A DNA stretch of 64,000 nt from Flavobacterium sp. (GTDB taxonomy: Bacteria; Bacteroidota; Bacteroidia; Flavobacteriales; Flavobacteriaceae): contig JADBYA010000012.1 in NCBI GenBank assembly GCA_020403245.1, forward strand, positions 124,001 to 188,000, read 5' to 3'. Every line of letters begins with the position of its first letter. Positions within the stretch are counted from its first letter, which is position 1. The notes below the pieces were generated by a model, which searched no databases, was not told the origin of the DNA, and saw only the letters and a program-made list of their open reading frames with translations. A program made the translations under genes and the position numbers. This document shows, one piece after another, positions 50,218 to 59,226 of this stretch.

Positions 50218-51186
50218 ATGAGGAACGCTAAAACTACTATATTTCATAGAGGATTACTGCTTCACTTTCTTTTTTGGCTTTCAGTGCTAGCTTTATTAAT
50301 ATATCCTAGTTTAATTGTTGATCAGCCTTTGCCTAATGACTATTACAGAAATACATTTAGTTTATTTACTTCCTTGTGTATTTCGGTATATACCAACCGA
50401 TATTTATTGTTGCCTTTTTATAAAAGGAAAAAATATATTTTGTATTTGATACTAATGCTTTTGGTTATAACTGCCATTAGTTATGTTGAAAGTATTTTGT
50501 GTGAAAACTTTATTTATAGTTTTATTTTCAATCTCTTATTTGTTTTAATTACTTCTTTTTTACACTTTTATAGAAAAACTTATTTAGAAAATATTCACTT
50601 AAAAGAACTGCAAGATAGTGTTGAGTTAAAGCTTTTAAAGGAACACCTGAATCCACATTTTTTTTTTAATACCCTTAATATCTTATACAATGCTTCTATA
50701 ACCAATTCATCTAAATTGCCGGATCTTATTGTTAGTCTTGGTACAATGATGCGATATATTTTTAAAAGCATTGAAAAAGAAAAAGTACTTGTTATTGAAG
50801 AACTAAATTTTATAGATGTCTATTTGAATTTTGAAAAGATTAGATTTTCAGATCATATCAAAATTACTTACAATAAAGATATACAAGTACAAAATCAATA
50901 CATACCGCCTATGCTTTTTATGCCATTTATAGAAAATGCTTTTAAGCATAGTGGACCTATTGATAATAAAAAATTAGAAATAAATATCACTATTATAGTT
51001 AAAAGATCATTTCTTATTTTCGAAATTAAAAACACAAATAGTATCACTAAAACCCAGAACTTACTATCATCGGGTACAGGAATAGCAAATACAAAAAAAA
51101 GACTTGAGATATTAATTCCTAATCATCTACTTAGAATAGATTCAACAAAAGACTATTATTGTGTTAATTTAAAAATTCCTTTTTGA
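50218..51186 (+). CDS. LytS-family sensor histidine kinase
   Basis: 322 residues. About four membrane spans in the first ~130 residues. His_kinase domain: LLKEHLNPHFFFNTLNILYN (phospho-acceptor His in NPHFFFN) and an ATPase part PPMLFMPFIENAFKHSG (N-box) with SGTGIANTKKRLEI (G-box). No periplasmic sensor domain, so it senses through its membrane part. Followed by its LytTR regulator after 24 bp. Confidence 0.92.
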   Translation: MRNAKTTIFHRGLLLHFLFWLSVLALLIYPSLIVDQPLPNDYYRNTFSLFTSLCISVYTNRYLLLPFYKRKKYILYLILMLLVITAISYVESILCENFIYSFIFNLLFVLITSFLHFYRKTYLENIHLKELQDSVELKLLKEHLNPHFFFNTLNILYNASITNSSKLPDLIVSLGTMMRYIFKSIEKEKVLVIEELNFIDVYLNFEKIRFSDHIKITYNKDIQVQNQYIPPMLFMPFIENAFKHSGPIDNKKLEINITIIVKRSFLIFEIKNTNSITKTQNLLSSGTGIANTKKRLEILIPNHLLRIDSTKDYYCVNLKIPF

Positions 51187-51210
51187 TGATTAAAACCAAA
51201 ATAACTCCTT

Positions 51211-51891
51211 ATGGCATTTAAATGTATTGTAGTGGACGACGAAAAGCCCTCCAGAGAAATAGTAAAAAAATTTATCACTAGCCTTCCAAATCTTCAATTA
51301 GTTGCTGAGTGTTATACTGCAATGCAGGTTATCGAGTTTACTTCACTGGAGTCTGTAGATATTATTTTTTTGGATATTGAAATGCCTGGTATGAGTGGTG
51401 TAGAGTTTTTAAAAATTATGCAAAATAAACCCGCCGTTGTATTTACAACGGCATTCGAAAAATATGCTATTACGGGCTTTGATTTAGGAGTAGTAGATTA
51501 TCTTTTAAAACCTTTTTCTTTTGAAAGATTTATTATTGCAGTGCAAAAATGTTTTTTTTATTTAAAATCAGACCAATTTGTTAAAACAAATACAGATCAA
51601 TTCAAAGATATTCATTTAAAAGTAGATAAAGACATAAAGCGTTTTGATGTCGATTCTATATATTACTTTAAATCCTTTGGAAATTATACTAGGGTATTCT
51701 TGCAAAATCGGCAAATTTTATGTTCAGAAACTCTTTCAGAAATTGAAAAAAAGGTAAAAGACAATAATTTTATAAGGGTTCATCGATCATATTTAGTATC
51801 AAAATCTAAAATTACTAAAACTTTACATAATGCTGTTTGCCTTGAAAATTATTCAGTTCCCTTAGGAAACAAGTATAAGTTAAATTTGTAA
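51211..51891 (+). CDS. LytTR-family response regulator
   Basis: 226 residues. Receiver: KCIVVDDEKPSREIV, IIFLDIEMPGMSGVEFLKIM (phospho-Asp in FLDIEMPG), VVFTTAFEKYAITGF, YLLKPFS (Lys). LytTR DNA-binding domain: VDSIYYFKSFGNYTRVFLQN, FIRVHRSYLVSKSKI. Complete. Likely targets include the TonB receptor operon downstream or its own promoter; no repeat pair of LytTR type was proven. Confidence 0.92.
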   Translation: MAFKCIVVDDEKPSREIVKKFITSLPNLQLVAECYTAMQVIEFTSLESVDIIFLDIEMPGMSGVEFLKIMQNKPAVVFTTAFEKYAITGFDLGVVDYLLKPFSFERFIIAVQKCFFYLKSDQFVKTNTDQFKDIHLKVDKDIKRFDVDSIYYFKSFGNYTRVFLQNRQILCSETLSEIEKKVKDNNFIRVHRSYLVSKSKITKTLHNAVCLENYSVPLGNKYKLNL

Positions 51892-51906
51892 TTTACTTTA
51901 TTTGAT

Positions 51907-52122
51907 ATGAGCGATAAAATATTACTTCGAAAACGCTCTGTTATTGAAACAGTTAACGATGAATTAAAAAATATTTGCCAAGTAGAACACTCTAGACATC
52001 GTTCTGTTGGAAATTTTCTAACGAATTTAATTACTGGAGTTATTGCTTATCATTTTTTACCAAAGAAACCATCTTTAAGATATGAAACCATCAAAACCAA
52101 TCAGTTAGCCATTTTTTATTAA
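51907..52122 (+). pseudogene. IS982-family transposase, C-terminal fragment
   Basis: 71 codons reading [54 protein letters not shown]. This is the C-terminal end of IS982-type transposases (KRSxIETxNDxLKNxxQxEH, xRHRS). The catalytic N-terminal and central parts are missing. Sits 15 bp after the LytTR gene. The matching N-terminal fragment is at 57741. Confidence 0.85.
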
Positions 52123-52171
52123 TCGAGTTCAGGTTTATAGTGATTTCACTTTTTTTTTCTTTTTTAGTTTT

Positions 52172-52187
52172 ATTGACTTTGGTCAAT
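52172..52187 (+). promoter_or_regulatory. Inverted repeat upstream of the TonB receptor gene
   Basis: ATTGAC-TTTG-GTCAAT, 52 bp before the start codon. A TAGTTTTG (-7 type) lies at 52209-52216. Probably an operator. Confidence 0.45.
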
Positions 52188-52238
52188 TTTAATTAATACA
52201 TGTCACAATAGTTTTGTCAAAAATTAAAAACTATAAAA

Positions 52239-54623
52239 ATGAAAAAATTATTTATTTTATTCTCAATGCTATTTAGTTTGATGTCTTTTGCTCAAACAGG
52301 AGTAATTAGAGGGACTATTACAGATAAGCAGTCCGAAAAAAGTATTGCAGGTGCAACTATTGAACTACTGAGTGACCCAAGTAAGGGCAGTACAACAGAT
52401 GAAAAAGGAAATTTTGAATTAGCGAATGTTCCTTTGGGTAGACAAACCATCAGAGTTAGTTTTTTAGGTTATGAGAGTTCAACGGTTCCAGATATTGATG
52501 TTACTACTGGAAAAGATGTTATTATTTCAGTTGCTTTAGTGGAAAAATTTAATACACTTGAAGAAGTTGTTATTGTAAGTGATGGTAATAACAAAGCAAA
52601 ATCCATTAATAAATTAGCTGCGGTATCGGTTCGCCAATTTTCTCCAGAAGAAGTTAACAGATACGCTGGAGGTAGAAGCGATGTAGCACGATTGGCTTCA
52701 AACTTTGCAGGTGTTTCTACTGCTGATGATAGTAGAAATGATATTGTAGTTCGTGGAAACTCACCTACAGGTTTACTTTGGAGATTAGAAGGCATTCCAA
52801 TACCTAGTCCTAATCATTTTGCAACTTTTGGAACCACAGGAAGTCCAGTTTCGGCATTGAATCCCAATTTGTTGGCAAACTCTGATTTTATAACCTCAGC
52901 TTTTCCTGCCGAATATGGAAATGCTATTGGTGGTGTTTTTGATTTGGGATTACGAAAAGGAAATAACAAAGATTACGAATATGCAGTAGGTGTTGCTGCA
53001 TTTCCTGGTGCCGAATTTATGGCGGAAGGCCCAATGGGTAAAAAAGGAGGTTCGTTTCTTGTAGCTGCTCGCTATGGAATTGTTGGTGCATTAGGTTTGG
53101 CTGGTACAGCTGCACAACCCAATTACAACGACATCTCCTTTAATCTAGATTTTGGAAAAGGAAAAATGGGTAATTTTTCGGTTTTTGGGATTTTAGGAAA
53201 TTCCAATATTGATTTGATTGGTGACGATGTAGAATTATCTAGCGATGATTTATTTGCCACTCGTGATGAAGATGCCTTTGTAACTTCAAATTTTGGTGTT
53301 CTTGGATTGAAACATACTATAGATGTTGGTTCTAAATCGAATTTAAAAACCGTAATTAGCGCTTCTACTTCGGGTAATACTTATGAGGAAGACCGCTATT
53401 TTAATTTAGATACACCAACAGAGTTTAAACTTAGATATACTGAAGTAGATAATACCGAAAATAGACTAACGTTTTCAACGCTCTTTAACTCTAAAATTTC
53501 TAAGAAAATAACATTTAGAAGCGGTTTGTTATTTGAGAATTTTTCATTAGAAAACAAGTTAACAGATAGAGATAGACAAGACGATAACAATGGCGATGGT
53601 CAACCCGATTTTGTAAATTTAATCAACAATGAAGGTTCTTTTTCAATTGTGCAACCATACGCCATGGGACAATTTCGATTAACAGAGAAACTAACGTTTA
53701 ATGCTGGTTTACATGGTCAATATTTTTCTTTGAATGAAGAATTTGTTTTCGAACCAAGAACTGCCTTAACGTATGCTATTAATAACAAAAGTTCTGTAAA
53801 TATTGGTTATGGTTTGCATCATCAAAATGTAACGGCGCCATTATTATTTTTAAATGAAAATATTGGAGGCAATATAGTTCAAAGCAATAAAGATTTGGAT
53901 TTAGTGAGAAGTGCTCACTATGTTTTAGGCTATGATTTACGTTTCGCTGATAAATGGCGTGCTAAAGTGGAAGTATATTATCAAGATATTGACAAAGCAG
54001 CAGTTGAAAAAACACCATCAGGATATTCATCACTTACCGAAGGTGCTAGTTTCGGATTTACAGTTGACAAAAATTCTCTAGTGAGCACTGGTACAGGCTT
54101 TAATCAAGGTGTCGAATTTACTTTGGAAAAATTCTTCAGTAAAGGATATAATTTACTTTTTACTACTTCTCTTTTTGAAAGTAAATATACTGGTAGTGAT
54201 GGCATTGAAAGAAACTCGCCTTTTAATAATGGTTATGTAATCAACGCGTTGGCTGGAAAAGAATTCAAAATTGGCAAGGCAAAAAAGAATATATTTAGTA
54301 TCAATACTAAATTTACTACTGCCGGTGGAAGATATTATACTCCTGTGGACTTAGCAGCATCACAAGCAGCTGGCTATGAAATTAGAGATGACGCCAATGC
54401 ATATAGTGAGCAATATGATCCTTATTTGCGATTGGATTTGAAATTTGGCTTTAAATTCAATAGTAAAAAGAAAAAGAGTTCTCACCAATTTTATGTTGAT
54501 TTACAAAATGTTACCAACAATAGTAACGTGTTTTCAAGAGATTTTAATAGAGTAACACAGCAAGTGAATCAAATTGACCAAATTGGGTTTCAACCAGATT
54601 TTGGTTATAGATTTCAATTTTAA
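52239..54623 (+). CDS. TonB-dependent receptor with carboxypeptidase-like N-terminal domain
   Basis: 794 residues. Signal peptide MKKLFILFSMLFSLMSFAQ. CarboxypepD-regulatory-like domain ~22-105 (IRGTITDKQSEKSIAGATIE, VPLGRQTIRVSFLGYESS). Plug ~115-230 (VSVRQFSPEEVNRYAGGRSD, DIVVRGNSPTGLLWRLEGIP). Barrel to the C-terminus, ending GFQPDFGYRFQF with terminal Phe. No SusD gene follows, so not a classic glycan SusCD pair; iron or peptide uptake is possible. The three Crp-like genes follow. Confidence 0.92.
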   Translation: MKKLFILFSMLFSLMSFAQTGVIRGTITDKQSEKSIAGATIELLSDPSKGSTTDEKGNFELANVPLGRQTIRVSFLGYESSTVPDIDVTTGKDVIISVALVEKFNTLEEVVIVSDGNNKAKSINKLAAVSVRQFSPEEVNRYAGGRSDVARLASNFAGVSTADDSRNDIVVRGNSPTGLLWRLEGIPIPSPNHFATFGTTGSPVSALNPNLLANSDFITSAFPAEYGNAIGGVFDLGLRKGNNKDYEYAVGVAAFPGAEFMAEGPMGKKGGSFLVAARYGIVGALGLAGTAAQPNYNDISFNLDFGKGKMGNFSVFGILGNSNIDLIGDDVELSSDDLFATRDEDAFVTSNFGVLGLKHTIDVGSKSNLKTVISASTSGNTYEEDRYFNLDTPTEFKLRYTEVDNTENRLTFSTLFNSKISKKITFRSGLLFENFSLENKLTDRDRQDDNNGDGQPDFVNLINNEGSFSIVQPYAMGQFRLTEKLTFNAGLHGQYFSLNEEFVFEPRTALTYAINNKSSVNIGYGLHHQNVTAPLLFLNENIGGNIVQSNKDLDLVRSAHYVLGYDLRFADKWRAKVEVYYQDIDKAAVEKTPSGYSSLTEGASFGFTVDKNSLVSTGTGFNQGVEFTLEKFFSKGYNLLFTTSLFESKYTGSDGIERNSPFNNGYVINALAGKEFKIGKAKKNIFSINTKFTTAGGRYYTPVDLAASQAAGYEIRDDANAYSEQYDPYLRLDLKFGFKFNSKKKKSSHQFYVDLQNVTNNSNVFSRDFNRVTQQVNQIDQIGFQPDFGYRFQF

Positions 54624-54721
54624 GAATAGTTATTTCATGTTTCATTTTGTTTGATTTAGAGTTTGTAAACACTAAAATGTGATGCAAGCTCTAAATTTTT
54701 TAATTCTTTAATAATAATTTT

Positions 54722-55144
54722 ATGTTGCATAGTTTAGAACAATTTACAAAAAAATATGTTGAGTTTAATGCTTCTGAATTATTTACATTGGCAAGTTTAT
54801 TTAAACCTGTATCATTTAATGAAAATGATTTTATAATAAAAAAAAGTCAACGTGTATCCAATATATATTTTTTAGATAGTGGTGTTGTAAAATCATACAT
54901 TGAAAAAAATAACAGAATGTATAATGTGAAATTTCATTTCAAACCTATTTTATTTTCAGATTTAAATGCTATTATCAATAAGAAAAAATCAACAAGAACT
55001 TTTGTAACAGTCAAAAAATCTAATGTATTTATGGCTAATTTTGACGACATTTTAAAACTTAATGAAAATTCAGAAAAGCACAAACGTTTTTTTGAAATGA
55101 TTTTTGAAGATGATTATGTAGTCAATTCTAATTTATTTATGTAA
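54722..55144 (+). CDS. Crp/Fnr-like sensor protein lacking the HTH
   Basis: 140 residues. Homologous to the next two: FTKKYVEFNASELFTLASLF, KPVSFNENDFIIKKSQRVSN, IYFLDSGVVKSYIEKNN is the cNMP-type beta roll. It ends at SNLFM with no DNA-binding part, whereas its neighbours continue ~50 residues to an HTH. A stop codon rather than a frameshift ends it, and the next gene begins 21 bp later. Either truncated or a dominant sensor subunit. Confidence 0.75.
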   Translation: MLHSLEQFTKKYVEFNASELFTLASLFKPVSFNENDFIIKKSQRVSNIYFLDSGVVKSYIEKNNRMYNVKFHFKPILFSDLNAIINKKKSTRTFVTVKKSNVFMANFDDILKLNENSEKHKRFFEMIFEDDYVVNSNLFM

Positions 55145-55165
55145 CGATGTACTTATTTAAAAAAA

Positions 55166-55744
55166 ATGACCGATAATTTAAGATTTTTTTTATCCAGATT
55201 TGCTAAATTAACTGAGGAAGAATTAGATGCATTTGTTGCTATTTTTACTCCTATCAGTATTAATAAATTAGACCATCTTTTTTTAGAAAATGACTTGGTA
55301 GCTCATATCTACTTCATAAATGATGGAATCATGAGAGGATATTACAATAAAGAAAACACTGAAATTACTACTAATTTCTTCTTTGGTCCTACATTGATAA
55401 CTGATTTGATAGCAGTAAGGGGTAATTCACCTACCCAAATGAATGTTCAAGCATTAAAACACTCCAATTGCATGGTGGCAAAATTTTCTGACCTCGATAT
55501 TTTAATTGATAAATATTCAAATATAGAATCTATTTTTTTTAAATTTTTAGAACATTTGTATCTTTTTGGGGTAATGCGACAACATTCTTTCATTTTTGAT
55601 ACACCACAAGAAAGATACATAAAATTATTTGGTGAACGTCCAAAAGTAATTGCTGAAATACCACAACGATATGTGTCTTCTTATTTAGGCATTAAACCCG
55701 AAACCTTGAGCAGAATAAAAAAACGAATTTTTAAAGACTTGTAA
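55166..55744 (+). CDS. Crp/Fnr-family regulator
   Basis: 192 residues. Sensor: FAKLTEEELDAFVAIFTPIS, HLFLENDLVAHIYFINDGIM. C-terminal HTH: IPQRYVSSYLGIKPETLSRI, KKRIFKDL, the IA(S)xLGI-xPETLSRI(R/K) pattern of Bacteroidota Crp-like regulators. No cAMP-binding Arg-Ser. Two bp before the third paralog. Confidence 0.88.
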   Translation: MTDNLRFFLSRFAKLTEEELDAFVAIFTPISINKLDHLFLENDLVAHIYFINDGIMRGYYNKENTEITTNFFFGPTLITDLIAVRGNSPTQMNVQALKHSNCMVAKFSDLDILIDKYSNIESIFFKFLEHLYLFGVMRQHSFIFDTPQERYIKLFGERPKVIAEIPQRYVSSYLGIKPETLSRIKKRIFKDL

Positions 55745-55746
55745 AT

Positions 55747-56319
55747 ATGGAAAATTTTAAATTATTTACTTCCTATTTTGCGGAGCTCACTCAAAATGAG
55801 TTCAAAGATCTAGAAGCATTATTTCATCCTATGAATATTAAAAAAATGGATCATGTTCTTGCTTCAGGTACCTATGTTAAAGATTTGTATTTTTTTAATA
55901 AGGGAACTTTTAGAGTATACCATTTGAAAGATGGCGAAGAGTTTACAACTAAATTTTTATTTAGTCCTACTATATATGCCGAATTGTTTTCAATTCGAAA
56001 ATTAACACCTACTTTTTTCAATATTCAAGCATTAACGGATTGTGATTGTTATAAAGCCAATTTCAGAGAAATTGAAAATTTGTCGGAAGCGAGACCAAAT
56101 ATTAGAAGATTATTTTTAAAGCTATATGAACACATTTATATCAATGGAAAAAAAAGAGAGCTCTCATTTATTTTGGATTCTCAAACAAAAAGATACAATA
56201 ACTTGATTGCTGAAAATCCTCAAATAATTGACCAAATTCCATTGCAATATATAGCTTCTTCCATTGGAGTAAAGCCAGAAACGCTGAGTAGGATAAGGAA
56301 AAAAAGTAATAAAGAATAA
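55747..56319 (+). CDS. Crp/Fnr-family regulator, third tandem paralog
   Basis: 190 residues. FAELTQNEFKDLEALFHPMN, VKDLYFFNKGTFRVYHLKDG, IPLQYIASSIGVKPETLSRI, RKKSNKE. Same family as the two before. The three differ from each other substantially in sequence, so the array is old. May control the TonB receptor, the Dps-like gene or each other. Confidence 0.88.
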   Translation: MENFKLFTSYFAELTQNEFKDLEALFHPMNIKKMDHVLASGTYVKDLYFFNKGTFRVYHLKDGEEFTTKFLFSPTIYAELFSIRKLTPTFFNIQALTDCDCYKANFREIENLSEARPNIRRLFLKLYEHIYINGKKRELSFILDSQTKRYNNLIAENPQIIDQIPLQYIASSIGVKPETLSRIRKKSNKE

Positions 56320-57080
56320 TTTTTTTAATTAAACTATTTAATTAACGTTAGTCAATAGTATACAAATTTTATAAAACTAATATTGGTTTATATTTTAAAT
56401 CAAATTCAAAATAAAAAAAACAATAGATGTAATTACTTTATTGTTTAGTTAGCTTTTGGAACTAAAACCACAAATTCACACAAAAAACACTTCTTACATA
56501 AGTGCATTTGCAGGTTTAGCTGGGCTGAGAATGGTTTGCAATTTCTAAAAACGACTAATGCAACGCAATCGAATCTAATTGTACATATTGGTGTTGGCTA
56601 CAAATTATTTAAAAATATAAGTTTGGAATTGAACAATAGCTTTATGCTAACCAATCTTAAAGCAGAAGGTTTAGTAACCAACAACGAGAAAGTAGAAGTT
56701 AAAGCTAAACATGTAATATTTTTTAATTCTTAGTTTCAATTACCAATTAATGGAGGAAGCGAACTCTGTATTAAAACGGGAAACCGATTGTTTTTCTCGA
56801 ATTCGGAAATGATGTCAACTTTATCTACAAACAAGATATACAAATCTGTTTCAAATATAGTAACACTTGGATATATGAAAAGAGTTTAAAATAAATTAGC
56901 TATAACCACGCAATTCGATTTTAGCAATTCTTATGGCAGTAAAGAGGTTTAGGAAGGAGATTTAGGATTGCTTTCAGTCGAGAATAAGTTTACTATCAAT
57001 AAAGATAAAATCTTATAGATTTGATGATTACCTTTCCTTTTAAACCTCTTGTTTGTTTTTATTAAAAATAAATTTATATA
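56320..57080. other. Gap containing a decayed gene
   Basis: About 760 bp, AT-rich; holds the remnant of an outer-membrane-like gene (56460-57018) and the leader of the Dps-like gene. Confidence 0.6.
56460..57018 (+). pseudogene. Decayed outer-membrane-protein-like gene
   Basis: Three coding-like pieces in shifting frames: SAFAGLAGLRMVCNF then stop; MQFLKTTNATQSNLIVHIGV, GYKLFKNISLELNNSF (56536-56733); TGNRLFFSNSEMMSTLSTNK then stops, and TTQFDFSNSYGSKEV then stop, EGDLGLLSVENKFTINKDKI (to 57018). Alternating hydrophobic/polar strands suggest a beta-barrel. Several stops and frame changes make function impossible. Confidence 0.5.
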
Positions 57081-57536
57081 ATGTTAGAAAAATCTAAAGT
57101 ATTGAATAGCGAATTTACAACTGATTTTTTATCTAAATTATTGGTTGACGAGTACGGATTATTTTTACAAACTAAGGTAGCATATTGGAACTTTGAATAT
57201 AATGATGTGTGTTCCATAAATAGTTTGTTTGAAATTCAATCCACTAAATTATTCCTTATTAATGAAGAAATTGGAAAGCGAATAATTGCTTTAGGGCATT
57301 TTGTTGTGATGTCAAATGAGGATTTTTTTCTTAATACTAATCTCAATGAAATAAATTATAAAAACTGGAGCAAGCAAGAAACAATAAAAAAAATTATGGA
57401 AAAGCATTTAATACTGAAGACAAAGATAGAGGAATGGAAAAGTTTAGCTAAAAATGATTTAGATAAAAACACATCTCTACTTATTGATAAAATCATTTTC
57501 AATCATAAAGTAATGATAAAAGAACTAAAGTTATAG
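57081..57536 (+). CDS. Dps/ferritin-like protein with degenerate ferroxidase site
   Basis: 151 residues with the Dps layout: FLSKLLVDEYGLFLQTKVAY, WNFEYNDVCSINSLFEIQST, LFLINEEIGKRIIALGHFVV, and helices to the end. Normal Dps reads ...xxYHWN...FxxLHxxFExxxxx... Here the YHWN His is replaced (VAYWNF), and the HSLH and D-x-x-x-E positions are changed (CSINS, EIQST). So it may bind DNA or assemble, but probably cannot oxidise iron. Confidence 0.7.
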   Translation: MLEKSKVLNSEFTTDFLSKLLVDEYGLFLQTKVAYWNFEYNDVCSINSLFEIQSTKLFLINEEIGKRIIALGHFVVMSNEDFFLNTNLNEINYKNWSKQETIKKIMEKHLILKTKIEEWKSLAKNDLDKNTSLLIDKIIFNHKVMIKELKL

Positions 57537-57740
57537 AAAATTTTTTAATGTGAGTTGTAAATAAATAAACTAAAAAAAGTATTAAAAAAGCGAAGTACTT
57601 AGTATATTTATAGTGTTGAAATACAAATATTTAACTAAATAATCCGTTATTATTAAGGACAAATATTTACAAAAATTTTTTGTTTTCGTTGACAATTTTT
57701 GTCACGTGTTTGAACCAATGTTGAATTCCAAGCACATAGT

Positions 57741-57953
57741 ATGACAAAAATAAGGAATAAACCCAGCAAACTTTCTATGTCTGAAGTAATAACTATCCAA
57801 ATTATTTTCCATCATTTTGGTTTCAGAACCTTCAAAGATTTTTACTTAGGATACGTTTGTATTCATTTGAATGATTTGTTACCAAAAACAGTCATTTACA
57901 ATCGCATTAAGGAACTTAACTCTGAAAGTATGTTGCCTCTTTTGCCTATCTAA
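57741..57953 (+). pseudogene. IS982-family transposase, N-terminal fragment
   Basis: 70 codons: RNKPSKLSMSEVITIQIIFH, HFGFRTFKDFYLGYVCIHLN, DLLPKTVIYNRIKEL match the N-terminus of IS982 transposases (LSxSExxTIxIxFH, RTFKDxY). Stops before the DDE core. Same orientation as the C-terminal piece at 51907. Confidence 0.85.
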
Positions 57954-58092
57954 AAAGTTTCGGAATAGGAGATTGAGAAGGGAAAGTTTTATTGATTAGA
58001 TACCTTTAAGAGTTTGTGATAATCCAATTGACATTATAGTTATATTGAACTCGCATTATTTATAATGGTCAAAAATAGTGCTTATTTTTTAG

Positions 58093-59226
58093 TTAATACG
58101 AAACATATTCTGTAATTTCCAAACCATAACCTATCATTCCAACACGCTTTGTTTGTGTAGAGTTGGACACCAATCGTATTTTTGAAATATCAATATCGTG
58201 CAATATTTGTGCACCTATACCAAAATCTTTTACATCCATTTTAATCTGAGGGGCTTTTAGAATTCCCTCGTTTTGTAATTGTTTTAGTTCCGATAGTCTG
58301 TTGATGAGGTCGGAAGAGTTGGTTTCTTGATTGATAAACAATATGGCACCTTTTCCTTCTTCATTAATGCGTTTGAACATATCATCTAGTTTCTTGTCTA
58401 CTTCATTTGTTAAAGTATTCAAGATATCATTATTGGCTTGAGTGGAATTGATGCGAGTGAGTATAGGTTCTCCTGAGTTCCAGCTTCCTTTAGTTAATGC
58501 TAAATGGACTTGTTTATTGGTGGTTTGTTGGTAAGCTCTCAAACGAAAGGTGCCAAAACGGGTTTCAATATCAAAATCTTCTTTTTTGATAATCAAACTA
58601 TCGTGTTGCATTCTGTAGCCCACTAAAGCTTCTATGGAAACTAGTTTTAAACCAAATTTTTGAGCTACTCTTACTAACTCTGGAAGACGAGCCATTGTGC
58701 CATCTTCATTCATTATTTCAACAATAACACCTGCTGGTTTAAAACCTGCAAGCCGGGCAAAGTCGATTGCAGCTTCTGTATGACCTGTTCTACGCAATAC
58801 TCCTCCTTCTTTAGCAGTTAAAGGGAAAATATGTCCAGGGCGCGCTAAATCATAAGGTTTGGTGTCTTCTTTTACCAATGCTAAAATAGTTTTGGCTCTA
58901 TCTGCGGCAGAAATACCAGTAGTCACTCCATGTCCTTTCAAATCAACTGAAACGGTAAAAGCCGTTTCCATGTGGTCAGTATTATTTTTAACCATGGATT
59001 GCAGTTCTAATTCATTACAACGTCTTTCTGTTAGAGGAGCACATATTAATCCTCTTCCATGAGTTGCCATAAAATTAATCATTTCGGGAGTTACCTTTTC
59101 GGCTGCTGCCAAGAAATCACCTTCATTTTCACGGTCTTCATCGTCAACTACAATAATGATTTTTCCTTGACGGATGTCTTCTATAGCTTCTTCTATAGTG
59201 TTTAGTTGTATATTGTGTAATTCCAT
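58093..59226 (-). CDS. ribB: 3,4-dihydroxy-2-butanone-4-phosphate synthase with degenerate GTP cyclohydrolase II domain
   Basis: 377 residues. DHBP synthase (1-205): [86 protein letters not shown], intact. The C-terminal ~165 residues are GTP-cyclohydrolase-II-like but lack the Cys-x2-GD...CxC zinc ligands and RGxEGRGIG loop, so only the RibB activity is expected; such RibBX proteins are known. First step of the riboflavin branch from ribulose-5-phosphate. Overlaps the permease stop by one base. Confidence 0.93.
   Translation of the reverse strand: MELHNIQLNTIEEAIEDIRQGKIIIVVDDEDRENEGDFLAAAEKVTPEMINFMATHGRGLICAPLTERRCNELELQSMVKNNTDHMETAFTVSVDLKGHGVTTGISAADRAKTILALVKEDTKPYDLARPGHIFPLTAKEGGVLRRTGHTEAAIDFARLAGFKPAGVIVEIMNEDGTMARLPELVRVAQKFGLKLVSIEALVGYRMQHDSLIIKKEDFDIETRFGTFRLRAYQQTTNKQVHLALTKGSWNSGEPILTRINSTQANNDILNTLTNEVDKKLDDMFKRINEEGKGAILFINQETNSSDLINRLSELKQLQNEGILKAPQIKMDVKDFGIGAQILHDIDISKIRLVSNSTQTKRVGMIGYGLEITEYVSY

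Noticed and set aside
51907..57953. Active IS982 element
   Set aside because: Only terminal fragments of the transposase remain and the DDE core is missing from both.
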